A stretch of DNA of 64,000 nt from Burkholderiaceae bacterium (GTDB taxonomy: Bacteria; Pseudomonadota; Gammaproteobacteria; Burkholderiales; Burkholderiaceae_F). Numbering within the stretch: position 1 is the first letter of the stretch; every line of letters starts with the position of its first letter. The notes beneath the pieces were generated by a model that had not been told where the DNA came from, did not search any database, and saw nothing but the letters and a program-made list of their open reading frames with translations. The translations under genes were made by a program, and so were the position numbers. This document shows, in pieces, positions 10,101 through 20,738 of the stretch. The DNA lies in the NCBI GenBank assembly GCA_022843955.1, contig JALHMQ010000022.1, forward strand, positions 1 through 64,000, read 5' to 3'.

Positions 10101-10787
10101 TGGCTTACCGGTATTCAGATCGTCGAACAACGTGTTCCCGAACTGCCGGTACGCATGACGCCCATGGATCGCGGGCACGCCACTCACGTGGTGCGTCGTC
10201 ACGATGATGCTGTCGCCATCGCCGGCGTCTTCCGCATAGCCACAGCGGTTGACACCGAGCCGCTGCCCCAGCGCGAGCGATGCCTCGTACTGGACCTCGA
10301 CCGGGTCGGCGATGGCGCGCAGCCGCTCTTTCAGCGCCTCCAGGAAGTATTCGCGATCGTCGGGCGCCGGACGATCAAGTTGTTTCAGCGCCGCGATGTC
10401 GATGACGGTGCCGATGCTGCGCGTGGCCCGCCGGTGCCCCGGGGAGTCTTCGAACAGGGTGACCCCTTGGACCAGGAACCCATCCGGCCGACCTCCCGTC
10501 TCGGTCACTCGCTGTTCGAAACAGAACCGAGGCTCGCCGGCAGGATCGAGCGACGCCACGATCGCCGCGGGCATCTGCCAGCGACCTAGACATATCTGCT
10601 CGCTCGGCGGAAGCGCAAACGCGGCGCGCGCAACGTCGCCGGCATGGAGCAGGCCGAGCCGATGGTCGCACTCGAAAGCGCCTATTCGGGACTCACCCAG
10701 CGCGCGCAGCAGCGCGCCTGTGTCAGGGCCCACAAGCATGTCTGGGTTTTCTCGGGGTTCAATTCGGATGCGACGCGGAATCGTCAT
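7164..10787 (-). CDS. hybrid sensor histidine kinase (GAF, multiple PAS, HisKA, HATPase, REC)
   Basis: A 1207-residue cytoplasmic-looking kinase with no obvious membrane helix. Order: a PAS-like N-terminus, a GAF-type domain (about 165-310, LRDVQVEAMVNVPLI region), four PAS domains (about 320-830, each ending in DIS/DLS-type linkers), a HisKA box with phospho-acceptor His about 851 (SHELRNPLSPL), an HATPase (NLLGNACKY, RDNGIGIA, GLGIGLALARALVELHGG) and a C-terminal receiver with Asp about 1137 (LLDVGMPDIDG). No separate regulator lies beside it. The ATG at 10787 is preferred because residues upstream of it show no domain. The signal sensed is unknown. Confidence 0.88.
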   Translation of the reverse strand: MTIPRRIRIEPRENPDMLVGPDTGALLRALGESRIGAFECDHRLGLLHAGDVARAAFALPPSEQICLGRWQMPAAIVASLDPAGEPRFCFEQRVTETGGRPDGFLVQGVTLFEDSPGHRRATRSIGTVIDIAALKQLDRPAPDDREYFLEALKERLRAIADPVEVQYEASLALGQRLGVNRCGYAEDAGDGDSIIVTTHHVSGVPAIHGRHAYRQFGNTLFDDLNTGKPQVTANASADDRLTAEQKRTFRDVQVEAMVNVPLIRDGRLVAVMFVHDAHPRTWTDEEITLIEAVSARTWEAAERARAESRLGDAQRRLRGQQDRLQLFIEHAPAGIAMLDRQLNYLVASRRYAEDFGLTTHELIGRGHYDVFPDVPSRWREIHQRCLAGDVASHEADAFERADGSVIWLRWKVRPWRDDHDQVAGLLFFSEVITERVRAEERLRGNAETFYRLVADNPFGVYVIDAEFRVAVVSRGSLRVFENVQPVVGRDFAEVLRAIWAEPFATEAITRFRHTLDTGEPFVSTRIGEQRGDINAVETYDWRIERIVLPDGRFGVVCYFYDLSDRIRMETRLRESEARLEIATAAAGIGIYDYDVRSGAIVWDQRVREIWGIDLDEPVDYTTFAAGLHPDDAPATHAAVDRALDPSGPGRMAVEYRVIDRRSGITRWVAASGRVSFDENRRPLRLIGTAQDISERKAVENALQAFYEVSPLMMGTVELHPDGDIVPLYINPAMRRFFGLDAADPKGCSAREVGLPESTVALWRRSYEAARDADAPVSFEYEHQTRLGSATRTVAATVASLGRRVGSGGLAFCFIADDVTDLRQAQRDLSVAINSLEDADRRKDEFLATLSHELRNPLSPLQVAAGILTSPQAGAREQESAKAVIQRQVRHLGLLLDDLLDVARITRGSLELRRERATLASIVDTALETTQQAMKVKAHRLTVRLPDQPVWLDVDALRISQVLTNLLGNACKYTAPQGHIELAAGVDADGVRIQVRDNGIGIATEEQAHVFDMFTRSASAHRHGESGLGIGLALARALVELHGGSITASSDGEGKGSAFVVRLPHASSLPGPEAEGVDPQTLDAQAPVRVLIADDNRDAADMLASLMALKGHDVRIGYGGRSAIEIAESFEPQIALLDVGMPDIDGYEVARRLRAMPWANDLILVAITGWGGSEDRRRTAAAGFSHHLTKPVEPRHVIDLVASCGARH

Positions 10788-11242
10788 CCTAGATGACGCG
10801 GCAGCTGGATTCGTCAGAGCGGCAACACGTGAGTGCGTGGTAGTGCTGAGCCAGTCCGACCATTCATGACGGGGATCTTCCATTGGGACCCGTAGACCAT
10901 GGATCGGCACCGTGTCGACCGCGAAGCGTTGCGCTTACGCAGTTGCCGAAGGGGGGTTCGCCTCCCTCGTTGGCTGCTGCGAAACGCCGGGCCGCAGGCC
11001 GCGTTGTTGTGCAGGGCGATCGCCGGCACCTTCAGCGCCGACGCCCATCCCGCTCCTTGTTGCTCGATGACGTTGCGGGCGCGTCACCGATGCAGCACCA
11101 CCGCGCCGGGAGCGGGAGTGGTGCTGTCACATGCCGTCGAACGCCCGCGCGTGCAGGCGGCGCGCTACGCTGATTGCGCGCCGCATCGCCTGACTCGCCT
11201 CACGTCTACCGCCGCGAACATCAAGAGCAAGGAAGCGACGCC
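10788..11242. other. divergent intergenic region
   Basis: Between the minus-strand kinase and the plus-strand MFS gene. No convincing gene is seen. A 9-bp inverted repeat CAGCACCAC / GTGGTGCTG (11093-11101 and 11118-11126) lies about 120 bp before the MFS start; it has no U-tract, so it is not a normal terminator and could be an operator. Confidence 0.4.
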
Positions 11243-12595
11243 TTGACCCCCTCAGCCTCCGCCCAACTGGACCGCGCCACGCTGCGCGCCATTCCGCCCG
11301 GGATCTGGGTGCTCGGCTTCGTCTCCATGCTGATGGACATCTCGTCCGAGATGATCCACGCGCTGCTGCCGGTCTACCTCGTGGTCGTGCTCGGCACCTC
11401 GGCCACCACGGTGGGCGTGATCGAGGGTCTGGCGGAGGCGACCGCGTCGATCGCCAAGGTGTTCTCGGGCGCGCTGTCCGACTGGCTGGGCAAGCGCAAG
11501 CTGCTGGCGGCGTTGGGCTACGGCCTGGCGGCGCTGACCAAGCCGATCTTCCCGCTCGCGCCTTCGGTGGGCTGGCTGGTGGCGGCCCGCTTCATCGACC
11601 GCGTGGGCAAGGGCATCCGCGGCGCCCCGCGCGACGCGCTGGTCGCCGACCTCGCCCCCGCCCACCTGCGCGGCGCGAGCTTCGGCCTGCGCCAGGCGCT
11701 CGATACGGCAGGGGCGTTCATCGGGCCGTTGATCGCCATCGGCCTGATGTGGCTCACCGCCGACAGCTTCCGCGCCGTGTTCTGGGTTGCCGTGGTGCCG
11801 GCGTTCCTCGCGCTGGCGCTGATCGTGTTCGCGGTGCGCGAGCCGGCGCGCGCCGACGGCCTGCGCCGGGTGCGCTTTCCGCTGCACCGCGCGGAGCTGG
11901 CGCGGCTCGGCCGCGCCTACTGGCTCGTCATCGCGGTGGCCACGGTGTTCACGCTGGCGCGCTTCAGCGAGGCGTTTCTCGTGCTGCGCGCGCAGGCTGT
12001 GGGCCTGCCGATCATGCTGGTGCCGGCCGTGCTCGTGGTGATGAACGTGGTGTATGCACTGGCGGCCTATCCGGCCGGCATCCTCGCCGACCGCGGCGGT
12101 CGCCACCGGGTGCTCATGATCGGCCTGGTATTGCTGGTCGCAGCCGACCTGGTGCTCGCGTTGATGCCGGGCTTGGCGGGCGTGGCTGTGGGCGTGGCGC
12201 TGTGGGGGCTGCACATGGGTTTCACGCAGGGCCTGCTCGCCACGCTGGTGGCCGATACCTCACCGCCGGAACTGCGCGGCACCGCGTTCGGCGTGTTCAA
12301 CCTGGTGACCGGTGTTGCGCTGCTCGCAGCCAGTGTGGTGGCGGGCCTGCTGTGGGACACGCTCGGCGCACAGGCGACCTTCCTGGCCGGTGCGGCGTTC
12401 GCCGTGCTCGCCGGCGTGGGGCTGCTTGCGGTGCGGCGTCAGTTCGGCCGCAGCGCATCGGCGTGTCGGTCGCTGGCGGGTGTTCATGGAGCGCGTGCGC
12501 GCGCCTCGCCCCACGAGACTTGGCATGCGCGACTGTGCGGCGCAGAGCATCCAGGCGATCCATCAACCCTGATCGGCCGTAGCGGTCGTTGCTGA
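11243..12595 (+). CDS. MFS transporter
   Basis: Twelve-helix secondary transporter. The conserved loop 2-3 region reads GALSDWLGKRKLLAALGYG, followed by ARFIDRVGKGIRGAPRDALVADL, a signature of a proteobacterial MFS subgroup often near metal or heat-shock genes. The substrate is unknown. The start is TTG 11243, chosen because AAGGAAG lies 7 bp upstream and because the longer frame back to 11174 is unlike protein. After RRQFG the last roughly 45 residues are Arg/Ala/Gly-rich and look non-native, so the reading frame may have been extended by a lost stop codon. Confidence 0.82.
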   Translation: MTPSASAQLDRATLRAIPPGIWVLGFVSMLMDISSEMIHALLPVYLVVVLGTSATTVGVIEGLAEATASIAKVFSGALSDWLGKRKLLAALGYGLAALTKPIFPLAPSVGWLVAARFIDRVGKGIRGAPRDALVADLAPAHLRGASFGLRQALDTAGAFIGPLIAIGLMWLTADSFRAVFWVAVVPAFLALALIVFAVREPARADGLRRVRFPLHRAELARLGRAYWLVIAVATVFTLARFSEAFLVLRAQAVGLPIMLVPAVLVVMNVVYALAAYPAGILADRGGRHRVLMIGLVLLVAADLVLALMPGLAGVAVGVALWGLHMGFTQGLLATLVADTSPPELRGTAFGVFNLVTGVALLAASVVAGLLWDTLGAQATFLAGAAFAVLAGVGLLAVRRQFGRSASACRSLAGVHGARARASPHETWHARLCGAEHPGDPSTLIGRSGRC

Positions 12596-12708
12596 TCCCG
12601 CACTCGCCGCGATGCCTGACGAACGACAGCCTGCCGGCGCCACGGCCGCGGCCAGACGCGACCGCGGCCAGCACGCACCGGCGTGGCATGGCGACGCGAT
12701 TCGATAGC

Positions 12709-13212
12709 TCAGCACCGCCGCTCGAAGCGTTCGTCCTCCAGCTTGCGCCGCTGCACGCGAAGCCAGTCTTGGTGTTGCGCGCTGCCGCCCGCGCGGGCGG
12801 CAGCATCGTTCTGATCAATGGCGCGCCAAAGCAGTTCGCACCTAGCCGCGTTGGCGGCCCGGCTGGCGCGCTCGCTGTCGGGGGCCGGTTCTGCGGGTAG
12901 CAATTCCGTCGGTGCCTGGGGCTGCTGCCAGGGTGACGCAGAGGCAGGCGGCTGCGGTGTGGCGTAGCGGTTGATCGCCGGTCGCACATCGACCACGGCT
13001 CCTCCGGGGCAGGGCGTGTCCGAGTACTCGGTCCGGCCGTTGCGGCTGCACCGATAAACGCTGCCGGCCGGCGGCAGCGGCGCAGCGGCCACGCTCGGCC
13101 GTGGCAACGGCTGCGCTCGCAAGGGGCCGCGGTGGCTCGTGTGCGGCGCGTTCCTTCGGTGGCGTACGACGGCGCGCGCTCGGACGGCGACTGCGCGCTG
13201 CGTCGGCAGCAT
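12709..13212 (-). CDS. DUF4124-domain protein
   Basis: A 167-residue protein with a DUF4124-like core, SVYRCSRNGRTEYSDTPCPG (two Cys, aromatic repeats). This fold is common in periplasmic proteins of beta- and gammaproteobacteria, where the domain normally follows a signal peptide. Here the N-terminal 45 residues are Arg/Pro/Ala-rich with no clear signal sequence, so the true start may differ or the gene may be damaged. A Pro/Ala linker and a charged C-terminal tail (QHQDWLRVQRRKLEDERFERR) follow. It starts 16 bp after the serine hydrolase stop on the same strand. Confidence 0.6.
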   Translation of the reverse strand: MLPTQRAVAVRARAVVRHRRNAPHTSHRGPLRAQPLPRPSVAAAPLPPAGSVYRCSRNGRTEYSDTPCPGGAVVDVRPAINRYATPQPPASASPWQQPQAPTELLPAEPAPDSERASRAANAARCELLWRAIDQNDAAARAGGSAQHQDWLRVQRRKLEDERFERRC

Positions 13213-13228
13213 CCAAGATCCGCAGCCG

Positions 13229-14392
13229 CTACGCCATCGCCGCGAGAAACGCCTGCGCAAACGGTGAGCGGGCGAGGGTGGCTTCGTCCAGGCGCGACTC
13301 CCAGCGCAGGCCATCGCTGTTCGCAAGCAGGATCAGGGTCGCGCCGGTCGCGGCTGGGGTCGGCAGCAGCTTCAGATACAGCGCCGAGTAGCGCTCCTCC
13401 CACAGCCCGCTGTGCCAGATCACCGCGCGCTCGCCGGCGCGGCCAGCCGTGCGGCCGAGGTACCAGCCCAGGCCGTAGGGCAATCCGGGTGCGGCGGGCT
13501 GCAGCAGTGCCTGCCGCGCCGCCGCGGGCAGCAGCCGACCGTCATCCAGCGCCTGGTCGAAGCGCGCCAGGTCGCGCGCCGTGGAGATCACGCCGCCCGC
13601 CGCACCGTCGCCCTGCGGCGGCGGTGGCGCGTTGCGCTGCGGCCGGCCGTCGGCATTGATGCGATATGGCGGCGCCAGCGCTGCGGCCAGATCGGCGCGC
13701 AACGGCAGCGCGCGATGCACGCGGGTTGAGCATGTCATGCCGGCCGCATCGAACACCTGCGCTTGCACCAGCGACGAGAACGGCATGCCTGCGACTTCCG
13801 CCATCGGCCGCGAAGCCCACGAGAACAGCGGCGGGTTGTAGAAGAAGCGCGTGCCCGGCTCGCCATTGGCCGCCATCGACAGCACCGCGCGCAGCGTGAG
13901 CCGCGGATGGGTGCAGTCCACGTCCCGGAAGAACGGCCCGGGCGAGCTGCGCGCTGCCGCGCAGAACTCGCTGAATCCGGCGAACGACTGCATCGGCCGA
14001 TCCAGATCGAGCCGGCCCGCCTGCGCGAGCTGCATCGCCACCACGCCCGCGATCGGCTTGGTGACGGAGGCGATGTTGAACGGCGTGTCGGGCGTGACTG
14101 CGACCGCGGCCTCCACATCGGCCTTGCCGAGTCCCTGCAGCGCCAGCACCCGACCATCGCGCAGCATGGCCACCGCCATACCCGGGATGCGCGCATCGAC
14201 GCGCAGTGCCTCAAGCCGCGCGAGCAAGGCGGCCACGCTACAGTCAGGCACGCCTGCCGTGCGGTCGCCTGCGACAGATCGGCAGCCCGCGAGCGACGCC
14301 GCTGCGCTGGAAGCGAGGGCGGTCAGGATGTGTCTGCGCCTCGGGCAGGCTACCGGCGGGTCACTCTTCGAAGTTCGTGCCAGGAGTATCAA
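13229..14392 (-). CDS. class C beta-lactamase-like serine hydrolase
   Basis: Serine hydrolase of the beta-lactamase/penicillin-binding fold. The SxxK motif is SVTK (within FNIASVTKPIAGVV), the Tyr motif is FYNPPLFSW, and the third motif is HSG (IWHSGLWEERYS). An Arg-rich N-terminus followed by a hydrophobic segment and Cys (RRRHILTALASSAAASLAGC) suggests a lipoprotein or Tat-type export signal. The best start is TTG 14392, which overlaps the TGA stop of the upstream putAbiC-like gene as TTGA; no ATG is in a sensible position. Peptidase or esterase activity is more likely than drug resistance, but the substrate is unknown. Confidence 0.75.
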   Translation of the reverse strand: MILLARTSKSDPPVACPRRRHILTALASSAAASLAGCRSVAGDRTAGVPDCSVAALLARLEALRVDARIPGMAVAMLRDGRVLALQGLGKADVEAAVAVTPDTPFNIASVTKPIAGVVAMQLAQAGRLDLDRPMQSFAGFSEFCAAARSSPGPFFRDVDCTHPRLTLRAVLSMAANGEPGTRFFYNPPLFSWASRPMAEVAGMPFSSLVQAQVFDAAGMTCSTRVHRALPLRADLAAALAPPYRINADGRPQRNAPPPPQGDGAAGGVISTARDLARFDQALDDGRLLPAAARQALLQPAAPGLPYGLGWYLGRTAGRAGERAVIWHSGLWEERYSALYLKLLPTPAATGATLILLANSDGLRWESRLDEATLARSPFAQAFLAAMA

Positions 14393-15312
14393 GGGGTAGC
14401 GGGTGGCGCGACAGTCGAGGTGAAGCCAGCCGAGCCCCATTTCGGATTAGTCCTGCTCGAAAAGCTCGAGCGGGGCAAGACGCCTTGGACGGCCAGTCGA
14501 AACTCACAAGTTGGGTCTTGATCGATCAAGTGCTCAAGCAACGCGTGGGTTTCGATCAGACGCTTGAGCGAGGAGCGAGTCGGCGTCATTGCGGCGACCG
14601 CCAAGACAATTAGATCGCTGTTCGAGAGCTGAGCCTTCGCGAGGTCCATGTAGGCGCCCTTTGCCTGCGCGGTCAGAACGGAACCTTCGATGAACAAAAG
14701 CCACTGTTCGAGCAAGCGGAAGTATGGGCCAAGTGTGTCCACGTTCGCGCCGTAGAAGGGGTCAAACAACTCGTCGGCGATGACGCTTTCGCGCTGATCG
14801 GCCGGCTGCTCGCAGAACGATCCCTCGACGAATGTCGCGGCCAGCTCGGCAGCAGCCTCGGAAAAGTGGCTGCGACGCCCAATCGTGCTTTGGGGGTCGA
14901 CAAGCTCAGTTGGTCGAAGGGCACGAAACTGCGCAGCCAGATTGAAGAACGTCGACTCGAATGCTTGCTGCTGGATAAGTCCTTGCTGGCGCTGACTCTC
15001 GTCTCGTTGGCGTCGGTTGACGTCGCGTTCGAACCAGACAGTCACTGCAATGCCAAGAAGAGCAAGCGACGAAAACAATGCAGAGAGAGGACCGAACATG
15101 TCCCCGAACTCGCCTAGGTCCGTGGGTCCCTCTAGCTGCGCTAGCCAAGGCGCCAGGACAGGCCACCAGAGCCAGAGACCTACACAGAAGCTAAAGACCA
15201 GCGCAACAGCAACGGGTATGGATTGCCTTCGTGCGAATGCGCCCGCCGCCAACAGAGCGGCGATCGTCAGGAAGAACGCTACGACGGCTTGGAAGTCGAC
15301 ACTAGGCTTCAT
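14389..15312 (-). CDS. putAbiC-type putative phage abortive infection protein
   Basis: A 307-residue membrane protein with two N-terminal helices (about 8-26 and 32-56), then the family segment FGDMFGPLSALFSSLALLGI, a third helix, and a QQQAFESTFFNL element. The C-terminal part contains GPYFRLLEQWL and YMDLAKAQLSNSDLIVLAV. These features match the putative AbiC family, membrane-bound effectors found beside restriction systems. It begins 6 bp after the type IIG gene ends, so it is in the same operon. Local GC is lower than in the housekeeping genes. Anti-phage action is inferred from family and context. Confidence 0.75.
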   Translation of the reverse strand: MKPSVDFQAVVAFFLTIAALLAAGAFARRQSIPVAVALVFSFCVGLWLWWPVLAPWLAQLEGPTDLGEFGDMFGPLSALFSSLALLGIAVTVWFERDVNRRQRDESQRQQGLIQQQAFESTFFNLAAQFRALRPTELVDPQSTIGRRSHFSEAAAELAATFVEGSFCEQPADQRESVIADELFDPFYGANVDTLGPYFRLLEQWLLFIEGSVLTAQAKGAYMDLAKAQLSNSDLIVLAVAAMTPTRSSLKRLIETHALLEHLIDQDPTCEFRLAVQGVLPRSSFSSRTNPKWGSAGFTSTVAPPATP

Positions 15313-15318
15313 CTCGGT

Positions 15319-18840
<3,522 letters not shown>

Positions 18841-18994
18841 GGGCGCAGGATAGATGACGCGCGCGCCGACTGGCAGGCGCGTGCAGCGATTCCTCGCCGC
18901 AAGCGGAGGTGCCTGCGCGTTGCCTTGCGGGCGCCGCCGCAGGGACGTCAGGCCGCCGCCTCGCGCGCAAGGTGTCCTGTTGCTGTTGCTCGAC

Positions 18995-19051
18995 TCACGT
19001 CAAGAGCCTTGGGTACTTGGTGCGCAGCTGCGCGACCACCTGGGGAATCAA
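18995..19051 (-). pseudogene. possible 5' remnant of a partner gene after the AbiEi-like gene
   Basis: An 18-codon frame starts with TTG overlapping the AbiEi-like stop as TTGA and ends at TGA. It begins MIPQVVAQLRTKYP. In AbiE systems a toxin gene normally starts at this point, overlapping the antitoxin. Here nothing longer follows before the type IIG gene. The relation to AbiEii is a guess from position; similarity is too short to judge. Confidence 0.25.
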
Positions 19052-19863
19052 GCGTCCACCTCGACCACTTCATTGATGAGCAGCTTCCAGGTGGCATCGC
19101 GCTCCGGAACCTCCGCCAGTGCGGCCACGATCGGTTTGACGCCGGGGTCAAGGGGCGCGAAGTGCCTCGTGGTTTCAGCGTAGACGCGCAACGCCTTCGC
19201 TTGCTTGGTGTGCCCCGCCTGTTCCAGCAGGTAGCCCAGGCGGCGCACCGCGGCGCCTTCGTAGTGCGCTGCAGCCCGTGCCAGCCGGCGCGCATCCGCG
19301 AGCGCGCCAAGGTCTTTGGCGATCTGTGCCACGCTGCCAAGGCCACCGGCCCGATGCATGTAGCGCACGCAGTCGAGCAAGGTCAGCTCGACGCCCGCCA
19401 CGACGGCGAAGCCGGCGGGCGTCTTGATGGCATCGACGAGCGAGGCTTCGTTGCAAGCGGCAAAGGCCGCCGGCTCTTGGTAGATGAACTGCAGGCGATG
19501 CGCGCCCAGCGTCAGATCACGCAGTTGGCGCGGCGCCACCACCTGGAAGATCATGGCCGCCTGGTGCGACGAGCCGTGATGAGCCGCCGCACGCAGCAGC
19601 GACACCCGGTAGCCCAGGCCCTGATGCTTCATCAGTGGGTCGATCCACTCGGCCGGGTCGGCGGCACCTGCCGCTCTGTGTTCTGGCCGCACGATGAGGT
19701 AGAAGCCGTGCCTTGGACTGGCCAGCTTGCCCTTGGCGACGGCACGCGTCAGTGCCGGTGACAGGGTGCTCAGGGCGATGCCGGACGCGACCGCTTCGTC
19801 GCGACTGAACCAGCCCCGGCCTGCCGCAAGGCGGTCGTCGATGAAGGTGTCCAGGGCAGCCAT
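19048..19863 (-). CDS. AbiEi-like type IV antitoxin domain protein, orphan
   Basis: A 271-residue protein with an N-terminal winged helix (FSRDEAVASGIALSTLSPALTRA, then GKLASPRHGFYLI with the beta-wing) and the C-terminal AbiEi fold (YRVSLLRAAAHHGSSHQAAMIFQVV, LVDAIKTPAGFAVVAGVELTLLDCVRY). Family members repress their own operon and neutralise an AbiEii nucleotidyltransferase toxin. No such toxin gene follows: only about 200 bp separate it from the type IIG gene. It may have been recruited as a regulator of the defence operon, or it may be a leftover. Confidence 0.8.
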   Translation of the reverse strand: MAALDTFIDDRLAAGRGWFSRDEAVASGIALSTLSPALTRAVAKGKLASPRHGFYLIVRPEHRAAGAADPAEWIDPLMKHQGLGYRVSLLRAAAHHGSSHQAAMIFQVVAPRQLRDLTLGAHRLQFIYQEPAAFAACNEASLVDAIKTPAGFAVVAGVELTLLDCVRYMHRAGGLGSVAQIAKDLGALADARRLARAAAHYEGAAVRRLGYLLEQAGHTKQAKALRVYAETTRHFAPLDPGVKPIVAALAEVPERDATWKLLINEVVEVDA

Positions 19864-20059
19864 GCCGAAGCATATGCGAATTCACCTTCAATTTGATCTG
19901 TTTTGCATATGAAAGCGTGGCGGCCATAGGCCTACATGCAAGAACTGCGGGCGATTCTCCGCGCGGAACTTGCGAGCGCCCGCCTCACCATTGGATCGGG
20001 CCGACCGCCGATGACATTGATCGAAAACTCATCGCGCGAGGCGCCCCGCCGGCAGGATG

Positions 20060-20560
20060 TCAGGCCGTCGCGGGCGCTTCGGGAGCAGCGGGAGCAGCGG
20101 TGGCAGCGCGGTCCGACTCGGCAGCGAGCGGTTCAACGGCGGGCAGGCCGACGAGTTGCAGCAGGCGGCTCAGGCGCTCGTCGGCCAGCGCCTGGGCGGC
20201 AGACACGGCGCTGTGCTCCAGTTCATCGAGCAGCCGGTCCATGCCCTCCACGGTCTCGGGCGTGACGGCGATCTCGTGCATGGTCCAGCGCGCAAACCGG
20301 CGGCGCGCGAGGTAGGTGAGGCTGAGCAGTTGGCAGCCGCGGTTGCGGGCATCGCCGGCAATGCGGGCGAAACAGGCGGAAACATCGGCGCGCTCGCCTT
20401 CGAGCACCTGCACGAACCTGTTCGGACCCGTGAGCAGCACGCCGGTGATGCCGTCGCGCCAGTTGTTGCGTTCGGACGCGGCGGCGATCTGCTGCAGCAC
20501 GCGGGCGTCGAGCGTGCCGGTGACATCGCTCGAGAAGACCAGGCGGACAAGGGTGTTCAT
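20060..20560 (-). CDS. BLUF-domain protein with Phe at the photoactive Tyr position
   Basis: Flavin-binding BLUF domain (about 1-95) with a short helical Ala-rich C-terminus, the layout of single-domain PixD-like proteins. Conserved flavin contacts are present: Asn33 (NNWRDGITG), Gln51 (FVQVLEG), Trp92 and Met94 (FARWTM). The first strand reads LVRLVFSS, placing Phe9 (codon TTC) where the essential Tyr (Tyr8 of PixD, Tyr21 of AppA) should be. The start at 20560 is chosen because the domain begins there. It is adjacent to, and on the same strand as, a hybrid sensor kinase. Confidence 0.88.
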   Translation of the reverse strand: MNTLVRLVFSSDVTGTLDARVLQQIAAASERNNWRDGITGVLLTGPNRFVQVLEGERADVSACFARIAGDARNRGCQLLSLTYLARRRFARWTMHEIAVTPETVEGMDRLLDELEHSAVSAAQALADERLSRLLQLVGLPAVEPLAAESDRAATAAPAAPEAPATA

Positions 20561-20738
20561 GGCGGGGCGAGAAGTCAGTCGCTCAGGAGAAGGCGCGCTG
20601 CAGGATGGCAGCCGTGCAATGCGTGATTCTCCAAGGGGCCCCTGGGGGCGATCCGCCAAGCTGGTGCGGTTCGCCTGGGCTTATCCGTTGTTCATGTCGG
20701 GTGAGGTGCTGCGTCAGGCAAGTCACACGGCTGCTCGC

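Noticed and set aside
11093-11126. Inverted repeat before the MFS gene as a terminator
   Set aside because: The 9-bp arms are separated by 16 bp and no U-tract follows, so termination is unlikely.
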